A DNA stretch of 64,000 nt from Scytonema sp045865695 (GCF_045865695.1 NZ_BAACAP010000202.1:1-64000), one strand, 5' to 3'; shown: positions 16,508-26,027, counted from the first letter of the stretch. Notes: generated by a model not told the origin, from the letters alone. A program made the numbers and translations.

Positions 16508-17746
16508 TCAAAACCTTCTGTGTACAGTAGTTGCCTTGGCAAAACGGACTGCTTCTGCCACTGCTTCATCTAGACTTTCTACCACCACTACAGGTGTATC
16601 ACCAGGGGTTTTTAAAGTGGCGAGATATTCTCTAGCTGTTTTAAACTCAGAACCAGCAAGACGCACAACCAAGCGGGGAAAATGATTGTCCCGACGATTT
16701 TTACTACCGTTAGACCTGACTAATTGTGGCTTAAATGTGCTGCTATTTTCTACAAAATGTCCGATGCTGTCTATAACTTCTCCACTTCGAGGAATGCTAC
16801 CCAGGAAGTTAATCAGTATCACATGAATACTTTTGTCAACAGCCAAGCTGTTTAATGCTTTCTCCAAACGATCTGTAAGGGTTGTCGGTGAGGTATCAGT
16901 GGCGTTCGCATGGCGCAGATTGAGACAAACACCTGGTTTACCACCAGCATTGACGACTAAATCTAAAGTCGCCATCACCGAACCTGCACCATTCCCTAGA
17001 ATTGCTATCTTACCGTGCATTTCTACAACATCCCAGTCCCCCAAGTTCCTTGCTATCTCTCTGTTGGTACGGCGGTTGGCAATTTTTGTAGCAATTTCAG
17101 CAATATCTGGATGGCGTCCAATAGCTCGTTCGTTGACGCTTACACTCCCGTTAAGAGCCATAATTTCACCGGTTGCACTGACTCCCAAAGGACTAATTTC
17201 AATCAAATCTAGGTCTTTTTCTACAAATAAGTGGTACATTTTTTCTACTACAGTGCTAACTGACTGCATGAGCGAGCCTTGCAAACCCATTTTTAGCGCC
17301 AGTCGTCGAGCATAAAATGGAGAAAATTCTCCATCGACCACAACGTGGTGCATCTTATTTCCTGCTGATTCCCAATCCCAATAAACATCAGCCTCCGTGC
17401 AACCTAATAAGATGGGTCTACAAACAGCAGTGTCTACAACAACAGCTAGATAAAACTCCTGTTCGGCATCATACTTTGCTTCAGCGAGTAACACTTCTGG
17501 TAATTCGCCCAAAATTGGTAAATTAAAGATATGTTGGGCGGCGGCGATCGCATCAATTGTTGTTTCTACAAATCTGACCCCACCTGCTTTTGCTCGTCCC
17601 CCGACATGCACCTGGGATTTTAACACAACGGGATACCTAATTTTTAACCGTTTTAAGTCTGTAGGATGGTCAATCCGTTGAGATGGCAATACAGGAATGC
17701 CAATTTCCGAAAACCATTCTTTAACCTGATACTCTAATAAATCCAT
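16508..17746 (-). CDS. sucC: Divergent succinate-CoA ligase beta subunit-like (ATP-grasp)
   Basis: 412 aa. The ATP-grasp N-terminus is clear (MDLLEYQVKEWFSEIGIPVLPS, PVVLKSQVHVGGRAKAGGV). LDLIEISPLGV stands where IEINPL is usual, and NGAGSVMATLD matches the end of the grasp domain. The ligase half is altered: the DVGGGA loop reads NLRHANATDTSP, NIFGGIxRCD reads NFLGSIPRSGE, and about 25 extra residues are inserted near 340-365. Together with the missing His in the alpha subunit this suggests a paralog that is no longer a normal succinyl-CoA synthetase, or one with a different mechanism. Confidence 0.75.
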   Translation of the reverse strand: MDLLEYQVKEWFSEIGIPVLPSQRIDHPTDLKRLKIRYPVVLKSQVHVGGRAKAGGVRFVETTIDAIAAAQHIFNLPILGELPEVLLAEAKYDAEQEFYLAVVVDTAVCRPILLGCTEADVYWDWESAGNKMHHVVVDGEFSPFYARRLALKMGLQGSLMQSVSTVVEKMYHLFVEKDLDLIEISPLGVSATGEIMALNGSVSVNERAIGRHPDIAEIATKIANRRTNREIARNLGDWDVVEMHGKIAILGNGAGSVMATLDLVVNAGGKPGVCLNLRHANATDTSPTTLTDRLEKALNSLAVDKSIHVILINFLGSIPRSGEVIDSIGHFVENSSTFKPQLVRSNGSKNRRDNHFPRLVVRLAGSEFKTAREYLATLKTPGDTPVVVVESLDEAVAEAVRFAKATTVHRRF

Positions 17747-18418
17747 AGAACTACACCTTTTTTGCCACGTTTTTAGGGCTGCAGTGGGAACTCTAAAACA
17801 TCAGCGCTGCACCCCGATTAAAAAACTCTCTTTAGCTATAAATACTTATTGACAATATCAATTTTATTGAATCTAGTAAACTGTTCGGGTTAAAATGGCA
17901 ACACTAGTCTTGGTTGACCCTCAATTATGGCACAGATGCTTGGTTTTCATAAAAAACAAGCATATCAGTGTTTTTAATTATAGAGATAAATTTCTGGAGA
18001 GAAATTAAATAGATGGTTAGGGTGAGTAAGTTTGCTCAATATCCCTGACTTCTCCAAGAAGTACCGTAGTGGGGTGGGCATTTCCGCATAAAAGTCTTAG
18101 TAGTGGGCTAAAGCTCACCCTACTTATATTTCATATATCAAATAGGATTGCTATGACATCCCTTCACGATTCTTTTTTTAAACTACTGTTAGTTTGGGGC
18201 AAAAGATTGGAATACTACACTTAGGGTGTTTCGCGATCGGTTGAGTGCCATGCTTAAAAACTATTTTTCTTTTATGTAAAAATGACCAGTTTATGTTAAA
18301 AAATTGTCCACTTCTATTTATAACGATGGTTGGTTAAGCTGTGTATCCTTATTCAAAAAACGGAACTCGTGCATCTAGCACTCTCGATAGAAACAATATA
18401 GAAGAACGAGATGGGTCT
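17747..18418. other. Intergenic region between divergent genes
   Basis: About 670 bp with no supportable gene. It holds the promoters of the sucC-like gene (leftward) and the next rightward gene, plus the dispersed phrase gtagtggggtgggca near 18067, which recurs in variant form at 59750 and 60026. Confidence 0.5.
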
Positions 18419-20332
18419 ATGAAAGTAGCAGCCCAACAAGAAGATTTACAATTCTTAGCACAAATTTTACAGGAACAGTTACGTGCGGAAGTCCCATCTG
18501 GAGACTTATTCAAGGTAAAATGTGCTGTCAAAGATGACCAGTTAATGGTTTTAGCTCAACACTCTGCAGGTGTAATAGCTAATACAGACACAGTATTTGC
18601 AGTGTTGGAAGAAGCACTGCGATCGCTACCCGGTAGGCAAGAGCAGAGGGTCGAACTTTTCTTGAGAGTTATTGGACAAAAACAGCCGTATACCAAACGT
18701 TCTTTAATGCTAAGAACCCCAGAAACATACGAGCCATTTGAAGCTGAGGAAATTGAAGAACCCGAAGATATTAAATTAGAGGACATCAGGACACCGAAAT
18801 CTCGCAATTTTCACAAAATGGAAACTGAAGAAAACGCTTATCAGCAATCTTTCTCCTCAAGTTCTGGCGAACTATCCGTTAACAGTGGGGATGTCGGAAG
18901 TTTTTCTTCATCTTTTCTCAACTCCCCACTTCCAGACGCCTCGAATGAGGATGAACCATTCGATCCAATGGCAGATGCTCCGGATTTGTCTACATATTCG
19001 TCATCAAAGCCAGTACGGAAAATCAAACCTATTTTGGTAGGTGCTGTCCTAGCTATCATTGCTGTATTAAGTGGTGCTACTTACTTCTTAACTCGTCCTT
19101 GCTCAATATCGGAGTGTAAAGAAATACAAACAGCAAGGGAGTTACAAGAGTCATTGAATCACTTGAAACTCAATGCTCGCTCCGAACAAGAGTTACCAAA
19201 ACTGCAACAGCAATTAGCAGAATCCAGTACATCTTTAAAAGGGGTTCCTTTTTGGTCGCCCTATCATCAAGAAGCAGAAAAACTTTCAACCAGTTTTTCT
19301 ACAGAGTCGGCAAAAGTTAACCAGGTGATTAAAGCATTTGAAGCCGGGTCAATAGCTATACAAAAAAGTAAAACCCCTGCAATTAGTATGCAGGATTTGC
19401 AAGCTAGACAACAGATGTGGCGACAAGCGATCGCACCCCTAGAAGCGATTAATTCTAATAGCGAACTCTATAAAATAGTCCTACCTAAATTGCTGATTTA
19501 TCGCTCTCAATTAAAAGTTGTGAAACAGCAATTACTTGTAGAGGAAAAATGGATTGCAAAGCTAGCTGCGGCAAAAGCTGTAGCTATGGAGGCTTCCAAA
19601 CGAGAAGTAACTGCCAAAACTTTACAAGAATTACAAAAAGTTCAAGCCACGTGGCAAGTGGCAGTCAATGCTTTAGCCATAATTCCACCTAGCAGTTCTG
19701 TATATAAAGAATCGCAAAAACTTTTAGGAGAATATAAACCCTACTTAGCAACAGCACGGATTCATGCCACTAGGGAACTCTTAGCAGCTAAAACTTATAA
19801 TCAAGCCGTGACTTCAGCCAACCTTGCCAAACGATACGAACAACAAAATCAATGGCAAGCAGCTGTCACTCATTGGAATCAAGCTGTAAATTCTGTTAAG
19901 CAAGTGACTGATGAAAGTATGTATCGCACTCAAGCACAGGCTTTAGTAACACCTTACTCTGCTGCCCTCAAGCAAGCACAGGATAAGTTACAAACTATCA
20001 GTTTGATGCAAAGAACTCGTACTGACTTAAATAGAACCTGTTACAGTACAATTCGCATTTGTGATTATAAGGTGGATAAACAAGGAATCACTGTGCAGTT
20101 GACGCCAGAGTACCAAAAAATACTACAAACTAGCGTCACACACGTAAGCGAGCAAAGTACCACAGATGCTGTTGCAAGCAATCAAAGTTCTCCTGACACT
20201 GCTACAAATACATCTGAGTACTTACAAAAGTTGCAGGAAACTTTGAATATTATCAGTGATAACGTTAGCTTGCCTCTCGTTATTTACAATGTTCAGGGCA
20301 ATGCGATTTATGTTCATAATCCTGGGGAGTAG
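18419..20332 (+). CDS. Single-span membrane protein, large coiled-coil exported part
   Basis: About 637 aa from the ATG used here (a GTG at 18341 would add 26 residues of weak composition). The N-terminal 80 residues (MKVAAQQEDLQFLAQILQEQLRAE ... VFAVLEEALRSLPGRQEQRVELFLRVIGQKQP) form a small conserved-looking domain. An acidic, Ser-rich disordered linker follows, then one membrane span (PILVGAVLAIIAVLSGATYFL, about residues 203-224). About 400 residues of Gln/Ala-rich helical repeats (KLQQQLAESSTSLKG...) lie beyond it, with two Cys pairs. The topology suggests an envelope-spanning or structural role. I do not recognise the family. Confidence 0.65.
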   Translation: MKVAAQQEDLQFLAQILQEQLRAEVPSGDLFKVKCAVKDDQLMVLAQHSAGVIANTDTVFAVLEEALRSLPGRQEQRVELFLRVIGQKQPYTKRSLMLRTPETYEPFEAEEIEEPEDIKLEDIRTPKSRNFHKMETEENAYQQSFSSSSGELSVNSGDVGSFSSSFLNSPLPDASNEDEPFDPMADAPDLSTYSSSKPVRKIKPILVGAVLAIIAVLSGATYFLTRPCSISECKEIQTARELQESLNHLKLNARSEQELPKLQQQLAESSTSLKGVPFWSPYHQEAEKLSTSFSTESAKVNQVIKAFEAGSIAIQKSKTPAISMQDLQARQQMWRQAIAPLEAINSNSELYKIVLPKLLIYRSQLKVVKQQLLVEEKWIAKLAAAKAVAMEASKREVTAKTLQELQKVQATWQVAVNALAIIPPSSSVYKESQKLLGEYKPYLATARIHATRELLAAKTYNQAVTSANLAKRYEQQNQWQAAVTHWNQAVNSVKQVTDESMYRTQAQALVTPYSAALKQAQDKLQTISLMQRTRTDLNRTCYSTIRICDYKVDKQGITVQLTPEYQKILQTSVTHVSEQSTTDAVASNQSSPDTATNTSEYLQKLQETLNIISDNVSLPLVIYNVQGNAIYVHNPGE

Positions 20333-20563
20333 GGATTGGCCAAATTTTCATAAATCTAAATATAGAAGTTTGGATTATTGGCGAATGTAATAGCAAACAC
20401 TAGGGTAAGGGATATTGAGAGTTGCTAAAATTGCTTCAAGTTCCTTGCCTTGTTCGAGTATTCTGAGGCATTCAAGTTTGAGTTCGTTAGAGCGTTGAAA
20501 TTTTAATACTCGCGCAGGATTTCAAGGGCAGCATATCATAAACAATTTAAACAAGGAAAAATA

Positions 20564-21022
20564 TTAAACATTAATTAATTCATGTTTTTGTGCAATATCT
20601 TCTAAAATCTTCGTAACTAATTGTTGAGTCTTCAAATCAACAGACATCAACATATCTTGATATAAAAATCGAGTTGGCTCATCATTAAATATTCGGTAAT
20701 GTATAATCTCTGTCCATCTCGGAGCAGAAACAACTAACTCCTGAACAACATTAAGAAGTGCTTGAAGCTGTTTCGATGCATCAAAAGACTCTAAAAAGTG
20801 GACAAGACCCCACATTACCTCTTCATGTTCGCAGTTATCATCTAAAACTTTTAGGAGTTCTTCTAAATCCATATCAGTCGCATTTTCAGCCAGTTCAGTT
20901 AGAGCATTATCAAAAGCTAAAACCTCTTCTCTTAAACGCATCAACTTCGACGCTTTTAAAGTTGATATTAAATCATTATCGCTCAGGTTAGACGGAATAA
21001 GTTTTTGCGGAGCTTTTTCCAC
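20564..21022 (-). CDS. Imm30-like immunity protein, N-terminus altered by intron junction
   Basis: Up to 152 aa; the body resembles Imm30-type immunity proteins (LLKVLDDNCEHEEVMWGLVHFLESFD ... ELVVSAPRWTEIIHYRIFNDEPTRFLYQDML). The only available start, GTG at 21022, and the first dozen codons lie in DNA that, in another frame, encodes the N-terminus of a group II intron protein. The original start has therefore been lost, and the native part begins at about NLSDNDLIST. The toxin remnant lies upstream on the same strand beyond the intron fragment. The product may be an orphan immunity protein. Confidence 0.6.
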   Translation of the reverse strand: MEKAPQKLIPSNLSDNDLISTLKASKLMRLREEVLAFDNALTELAENATDMDLEELLKVLDDNCEHEEVMWGLVHFLESFDASKQLQALLNVVQELVVSAPRWTEIIHYRIFNDEPTRFLYQDMLMSVDLKTQQLVTKILEDIAQKHELINV

Positions 21023-21650
21023 TCTATCTTTTTCCAGAGTTCACTGTAGTTTTCTTCTACGTGTCTAACCATATTCTACTCTGTTAATTATATTCTGAAT
21101 TGCCTCGAACCAATTACGGTTCGTCCTACCTGATGTGAAGTTTTCGGCGTCTCGTCTCGCTTACTGAGGTTTCGACCTCCCCCCAGACTTCATCACCATT
21201 TTTCCTCGTTCCAATTTCTGATTGTTTGATGATTTAGGACAGACCATTTCGCCTACACTCTTCTCAAGGAATGCGGCTAACGAAACAAGATGGCCGCGAG
21301 AATAGGGTGTGAGGTCGGTATTTTTTTTCCAGATTACCACTTGGGATTAAGACGCTTTTTTAGGTCTTGTTTATCCTTGTCATCTTCCTTTTAACGCCAG
21401 TGTGCCATATCTGCTTTTGGCTCTGATTGCGTCCTCTTCCCAGCTTCGCTCTATAGATTTCCGAGTCTATTCGGCGTGGGCAGATTAGGGGTCACTGTTT
21501 CCTTTACAGGGTAGGGCTTTCACCTACATCTCGTACAGGGTAGGGCTTTCACCTACATCTCGAAATTAGTTATGAGTTTTTCAAGGTTTTCCTTGTCTTT
21601 CTCACTTAGAGCTATATACCGAAGTATTTTTACTCTAAAACGAGTCGCAC
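20986..21650 (-). mobile_element. Truncated group II intron (5' half plus start of its maturase)
   Basis: On the minus strand the element begins with the group II 5' boundary GTGCGACTCG at 21650. It contains domain-I-like gtaggtgaaagccctac segments (tandemly duplicated) and, after about 578 nt, an open frame at 21072-20983. That frame reads MVRHVEENYSELWKKIEWKK and then LRKNLFRL, the typical start of an intron-encoded reverse transcriptase/maturase. The sequence then breaks into the Imm30 coding region, so the rest of the maturase and domains IV-VI are gone. It cannot splice. Confidence 0.75.
21505..21562. repeat. 29-bp tandem duplication inside intron domain I
   Basis: Two exact adjacent 29-bp copies (21505-21533 and 21534-21562) duplicate the intron stem containing gtagggctttcacctac. 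A normal intron has one copy, so this is a later rearrangement. Confidence 0.8.
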
Positions 21651-21811
21651 TATTTCAATCCCTTATCCTTTGTATAGCCAGGGACTTTGAAAAGCATAAA
21701 CGCATTGGACGGTATATGATGTGGCGTCAAGTTATCGCCCCTGCGTCCTCTTTTAAGCAAATCACCATAAGAACCAACAGCACCCTCTCCTGGAAGTAAC
21801 GAACTTGACAT
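21650..21811 (-). pseudogene. Remnant of HNH/EndoVII-like polymorphic toxin domain
   Basis: A 53-codon frame on the minus strand reads MSSSLLPGEGAVGSYGDLLK, then RGRRGDNLTPHHIPSNAFML and FKVPGYTKDKGLK. It ends in a TAG formed exactly by the first base of the group II intron. The TPHHIPS motif and the location upstream of an Imm30-like gene fit a C-terminal nuclease toxin domain of the HNH/EndoVII superfamily. The 3' end has been removed with the intron's deletion. The toxin family assignment is an inference from the motif and the neighbour. Confidence 0.55.
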
Positions 21812-21888
21812 AATTTAGAATTCCATGCAAATTACTTCTACCAATTCTTTGTGAAGCTGCAATATATTTACCCCCCGGCTAACGCCGT

Positions 21889-21907
21889 CCCCCCTTGCCA
21901 AGGGGGG
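21889..21907. repeat. GC hairpin ccccccttg/caagggggg
   Basis: A nine-base perfect stem with a one-base gap lies in the intergenic spacer between the toxin remnant and fetB. It is surrounded by further C/G runs (accccccgg, acaggggggta) typical of dispersed cyanobacterial repeats. It has no T-run. Confidence 0.6.
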
Positions 21908-21955
21908 ACTACAGGGGGGTAGAATTTAGCGCATCTTCATAGAGAAATGGTATTC

Positions 21956-22732
21956 CTACCTAATAAGTTGGGCAGCAGAGTTAAAAAATTGCCGACTCAG
22001 CCCTCGCGTTAGCAACAGTGTTGCCAGCAAATTGGTAAAAGCGATGGTAAACATAATTAAAATCTGGTAGGAAGCAGCTTCGCGAGCATTCTCACCACTT
22101 AATAACTGTCCCGACATAAATGTTGGTAATGTCACTAAACCTATGACCAACATCTGATTGAGTGTGGGAATGAATGCAGCACGGACAGCTTCTCGACGAT
22201 ACTTTGCAACTGCTTGCCCAGGAGTCGCACCTAAGCTTAAATGAGTTTCAATTTCTAGTTGGCTCGCATCAACTGTGGTGACGAAACGTTCTCCTGCGAT
22301 CGCTGCTGCATTCATAGCATTTCCTAAAACTATACCACCTAATGGGATAACATACTGTGGTTCGTACCATTTATCCGGTTGAATTATGAGGAGGGTCGTA
22401 TAAATCAGAGTTAGGCTTGTACTGATAAAAATTGACCCCCACACGAGAGGCAACATTTGAGGTATTTTTTTATCAATGCGATTTCGTGTCACAACTGCCG
22501 AAATCGTTAAGATGACTGCTAAAATCCCCAAAACAGCCAAAGGAGTGTCAAGAGCAAAGATGAACTCCATAACGTACCCCAAGACTGCCAATTGTAGGAT
22601 AGTTCTTCCAGTTGCAAGGGCTAAACTCAGTTCTAGTCCAATTTTTTCCCATGCAGATAAACCGATAGCGACTCCCATGAATGCTACAGCCAAAGCCAAA
22701 TCAACAAAATCTAGCTTTATTAAATCCTGCAT
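21956..22732 (-). CDS. FetB/UPF0014 family ABC permease
   Basis: 258 aa from the ATG used (MQDLIKLDFVDLALAV). An apparent 24-residue upstream extension is encoded by a dispersed GC repeat and is not genuine. Seven or so hydrophobic spans are visible. The conserved cytoplasmic segment LGATPGQAVAKYRREAVRAAFIPTLNQM and GIVLGNAMNAAAIA are hallmarks of the FetB/YbbM family, which in E. coli takes part in iron export with the ATPase FetA. No FetA-like gene is adjacent, so the ATPase must be elsewhere. Confidence 0.8.
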   Translation of the reverse strand: MQDLIKLDFVDLALAVAFMGVAIGLSAWEKIGLELSLALATGRTILQLAVLGYVMEFIFALDTPLAVLGILAVILTISAVVTRNRIDKKIPQMLPLVWGSIFISTSLTLIYTTLLIIQPDKWYEPQYVIPLGGIVLGNAMNAAAIAGERFVTTVDASQLEIETHLSLGATPGQAVAKYRREAVRAAFIPTLNQMLVIGLVTLPTFMSGQLLSGENAREAASYQILIMFTIAFTNLLATLLLTRGLSRQFFNSAAQLIR

Positions 22733-22754
22733 GAGTTTTGTACTTCCTTGGGTA

Positions 22755-22826
22755 GGGGATTGGGGATTGGGGAACTCGGGGCCCCCTCTGGGGATAAGGG
22801 GCAATGGGGATTAGGGATTGGGAATT
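22755..22826 (+). repeat. Dispersed composite repeat, copy 1
   Basis: GGGGATT heptamers are followed by a core of about 40 bp (ggaactcggggccccctc ... ggggcaatgggg). The same core occurs at 23008-23100 (inverted), 36476-36563 (inverted), 51944-52010 and 58313-58370. Confidence 0.85.
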
Positions 22827-23007
22827 ACTAACTGCTGTACGGACGCGGCGGCCTTGCGTCCCTACGAACTACTCTAAAACAACCTAACCTAATGATAAGG
22901 AACTTTAATTCTTAAGATGAATTCTTAATCTAGCAAGAAGGTTGTTCTTTTAATTAGGTAATTATAGGCGAGAACCAACAAACCTTGCTATAAAAATTTC
23001 TTTTTCC

Positions 23008-23100
23008 TAATCCCCAATCGCCAATCCCCATTGCCCCTTATCCCCAGAGGGGGCCCCGAGTTCCCCAATCGCCAATCCCCAATCGCCAATCCCCAATTCC
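23008..23100 (-). repeat. Dispersed composite repeat, copy 2 (inverted)
   Basis: Reverse-complement copy of the element at 22755, rich in CCCCAAT and CCAATCG heptamers, ending 10 nt before the aminotransferase start. The two inverted copies flank about 180 bp of otherwise featureless DNA and could form a large cruciform or transcript hairpin. Confidence 0.85.
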
Positions 23101-23110
23101 TAAAAAACTC

Positions 23111-24235
23111 ATGATTCAAAGTATTAATTCCGTTCCTGCCTTCGACATTAAACAACAGTACGCTACTATTGAAGCAGAGATAAGTGCAGCCGTTTTACAA
23201 GTTTTAGCTTCTGGTCGCTACATTGGTGGTTCTGTTGTAGAAAGTTTTGAGCAAAAGTTTGCTGAATATACTGGCGTTAGTGAATGTGTAGCCTGCAATT
23301 CTGGAACAGACGCATTATATTTGGCTCTGAGAGCTTTTGATATTGGTCCTAATGATGAAGTTATCACTACACCCTTTACTTTTATTGCTACTGCAGAAGT
23401 TGTAAGTGCTGTAGGTGCAAAGCCTGTATTTGTTGATATTGATGCGACTACATTTAATTTAAATGTGGAGCAAGTTGTGGCAGCAATTACACCAAAAACC
23501 AAAGCAATTATTCCAGTTCATTTGTTTGGTCAGCCTATCGATATGACGAGCTTAATGAATGTTGCAAAAGCTCACAATTTAGTCATTATAGAAGACTGCG
23601 CTCAGTCTACAGGTGCGATTTGGGCAGGGCAGAAAGTAGGAAGTATTGGGCATATAGGCTGCTTTAGTTTTTACCCAACTAAAAATTTAGGGGGCTGTGG
23701 TGATGGAGGGGCGATAACAACTAACGATCCGCAAATTGTGGCCAAGATACGAATTATAAAAGAGCACGGTCAAAGAAATCCCTATCACTATGAAAAAATT
23801 GGTGTTAATAGCCGATTAGATGCGATCCAAGCTGCTATTTTACAGATTAAGTTACGCTATCTCGATATTTGGAATAACCAGCGACGACAAATTGCGGCTC
23901 GTTATCACCAATCTTTAAGTCAACTAGTCAATATCATCATGCCCCAAGAATTGGCTGGTGGCATGGGAGTATGGAATCAATATACCATTCGCGTCTTAGA
24001 TGACAAGAGAGACTGGCTTCGCAATCAATTGCAAGAACGAGGCGTTAATACAATGGTGTATTATCCCTATCCGTTACACCTACAGCCAGTCTATGAAAGT
24101 TTGGGATATCAAGTAGGACAATTGCCAGTTGCAGAACAAGCCTGTCAAGAGGTTTTATCCTTACCCATGTTCCCCGAATTGTCAGAAGAACAGCAAAACC
24201 AAGTAATATATGTTTTGAAGGAAGTTAGTGGTTAG
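23111..24235 (+). CDS. DegT/DnrJ/EryC1/StrS family aminotransferase
   Basis: 374-aa PLP-dependent sugar aminotransferase. It shows AFDIKQQYATIEAEI at the N-terminus, CNSGTDALYLALRA for cofactor phosphate binding, IIPVHLFGQP, EDCAQSTGA with the PLP-ring Asp, and FSFYPTKNLGGCGDGGAI with the Schiff-base Lys. The GVNSRLDAIQAAIL region follows. These enzymes aminate keto-sugar nucleotides for polysaccharide or glycan decoration. No sugar-nucleotide or glycosyltransferase genes are adjacent, so the pathway cannot be named. The full length matches the family. Confidence 0.9.
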   Translation: MIQSINSVPAFDIKQQYATIEAEISAAVLQVLASGRYIGGSVVESFEQKFAEYTGVSECVACNSGTDALYLALRAFDIGPNDEVITTPFTFIATAEVVSAVGAKPVFVDIDATTFNLNVEQVVAAITPKTKAIIPVHLFGQPIDMTSLMNVAKAHNLVIIEDCAQSTGAIWAGQKVGSIGHIGCFSFYPTKNLGGCGDGGAITTNDPQIVAKIRIIKEHGQRNPYHYEKIGVNSRLDAIQAAILQIKLRYLDIWNNQRRQIAARYHQSLSQLVNIIMPQELAGGMGVWNQYTIRVLDDKRDWLRNQLQERGVNTMVYYPYPLHLQPVYESLGYQVGQLPVAEQACQEVLSLPMFPELSEEQQNQVIYVLKEVSG

Positions 24236-24311
24236 TGGGGGCGCAAGGCATTGCGCCCGTACAGTAGTTAGTGATTGGTAGTTACTTGGTCACTGGTCAG
24301 GTGGTCACTGG

Positions 24312-25052
24312 TCACTTAACTACAGTTGCTGTTCCCAAAGCTTCTACCAAACCACGTACAGCCGCAATCATTGCAACTTCGCTATTGAGTTGGTTAATAG
24401 CAGAACCGACGCCAACACCAGATGCACCAGATGCAATGGCTAAGGGTGCTGTTACATTGGAAATACCAGAGGCACACAGTACGGGAACTGAAACGGCACG
24501 AGAAATTTCATAAGCTGCTGCTAGAGTGGGTGCTGCTTTTTCAATCAGTCCCAAAACTCCAGGGTGAGTAGGATTGCTACTAGTCCCACCTTCTGTTTGA
24601 ATAATATTAGCCCCTGCTTCGATCAATTCCTCTGCTAGTTTTACTTGTCTATCTAGTGTCAGAATATGAGGAACGGTGACACAGAGGGTGATTTCAGGAA
24701 GCAAAGCACGAGTTTGGTAAGTCAGTGCTAAAACTTCCTCTGCTTCAAATCTCAGTCCTCGAGCGTAGAAAGAATCAAAGTTACCAATTTCAATTAAGTC
24801 AGCACCAGCTTCTACAGCTCGTACAAATTTTTCTGGTTCTACGGCTGATACACAGATTGGCAAATTTGTCAAATATTTTGCTGTTTGTACCAATTCTGGA
24901 CTAGCGGCAATATCAATAAAAGTAGCACCGCCGTGATGGGCTGCCTTGACAATCGCGGCTACACGCTTGGAATCGAAGTTATTCAAGCCAGCGATCGCTT
25001 TGAGGGCATTGCGGTTGGTAAATGCACGTTGCAATAAAGGATGCATCGTCAT
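24312..25052 (-). CDS. ycf23: Ycf23/DUF561 family protein
   Basis: 246-aa TIM-barrel-like protein of the Ycf23 family conserved in cyanobacteria and some algal plastids. Recognisable segments are RAFTNRNALKAIAGLNNFD, AAHHGGATFIDIAA, ICVSAVEPEKFVRAVEAGADLIEIGNFDS, IQTEGGTSSNPTHPG and a phosphate-binding-like GASGVGVGSAI. The biochemical role is not established. An ATG two codons in (25046) is an alternative start. It runs convergently with the aminotransferase, with TGGTCAC heptamers between the stops (about 24286-24316). Confidence 0.85.
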   Translation of the reverse strand: MTMHPLLQRAFTNRNALKAIAGLNNFDSKRVAAIVKAAHHGGATFIDIAASPELVQTAKYLTNLPICVSAVEPEKFVRAVEAGADLIEIGNFDSFYARGLRFEAEEVLALTYQTRALLPEITLCVTVPHILTLDRQVKLAEELIEAGANIIQTEGGTSSNPTHPGVLGLIEKAAPTLAAAYEISRAVSVPVLCASGISNVTAPLAIASGASGVGVGSAINQLNSEVAMIAAVRGLVEALGTATVVK

Positions 25053-25142
25053 AATTTGGTTTTTAGGCTTTGAAAATTAGTGACTATTGTACCGTTACTT
25101 AGAGAGCCAGGATTGAAAAGAGGCAAAAATTCCCGCCGCCTG

Positions 25143-25802
25143 TTAAAAAATATTTTTCCAAGCTTCTACAGTTTTTTTGCCAATTTCACTGTCTATTGCT
25201 TCTCCACTTTCAGCCACAAGCCTAATATCCACATTCTCAGCCGGTGAGTTTTTGAGGGCTGTTGCTAATTCGGGAGTCAGATCGAACGTATTGTTGTTTC
25301 CCTCAAGGCGAAACACTTTTTCTCCCAGTTTTATATAAAGGTTCGTTACCTTAACGGTATTTTTAGCTCCCAAACATCCCGTTCCTGATATCTTGCTGTA
25401 AGGATATAAGCCATACCCGGAAAAGCAATCGCGCTCGCGGTAAGATAAAAGAATCCGAACGGAGTTCTGCCTCCAAAGACTAATCGCTTCAAACTTAGAG
25501 CTAACGTTGAGAAAATTTTTATAGAATGAGTGGCGGTCAAATATACCAATGGAATTCCCTTCAAAGGGGTCTTCAATCTTAACTGGTTTTGACCATGGTA
25601 CATTCATATCTATACCCAATGCCGCCGATTTGACAATTGGTAGTTCTGTAGATGCTTTTGCAAGTCGGTTATCTTCTTTAGCCGCTACTAACTTGGGAGA
25701 AACGACGGTTATAGTTGCTAAAGTTACACATACTAGACTGAATCCCGCGATCGCAAGTCTAGCGAAACTTAAAATATCAGAATTTTTGCGCTTGCAGTGC
25801 AT
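25143..25802 (-). CDS. Secreted hypothetical protein
   Basis: 219 aa with an N-terminal signal-like segment (SFARLAIAGFSLVCVTLATITVVSPKLVAA, cleavage plausibly after VAA). The mature part is mixed alpha/beta with a Cys pair (RDCFSGYG ... GTGCLGAK) and a domain reading TVKVTNLYIKLGEKVFRLEGNNNTFDLTPELATAL. Its product is predicted to be periplasmic or extracellular. I do not recognise the family. It is followed within 90 bp by the ycf23 gene on the same strand. Confidence 0.65.
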   Translation of the reverse strand: MHCKRKNSDILSFARLAIAGFSLVCVTLATITVVSPKLVAAKEDNRLAKASTELPIVKSAALGIDMNVPWSKPVKIEDPFEGNSIGIFDRHSFYKNFLNVSSKFEAISLWRQNSVRILLSYRERDCFSGYGLYPYSKISGTGCLGAKNTVKVTNLYIKLGEKVFRLEGNNNTFDLTPELATALKNSPAENVDIRLVAESGEAIDSEIGKKTVEAWKNIF

Positions 25803-26027
25803 TTTTTACTGAGAGTAAAATTACTTATATGTTAAACTTACCCGGAAAATTACTGAGAAATTTTTATTCGGAATATTAAGTGTCCCGAAATTTACGGTTA
25901 GGTCTATTCCGATTATAATCATCGATAGCTATTATGCGTACTCGTACCCAAATGTTGACTCTATAGGCTCATTTACCTTCTTAGGTACAGATGTTTTGTG
26001 ACTTTTGAACGTAGAAAAATTTTCAGT

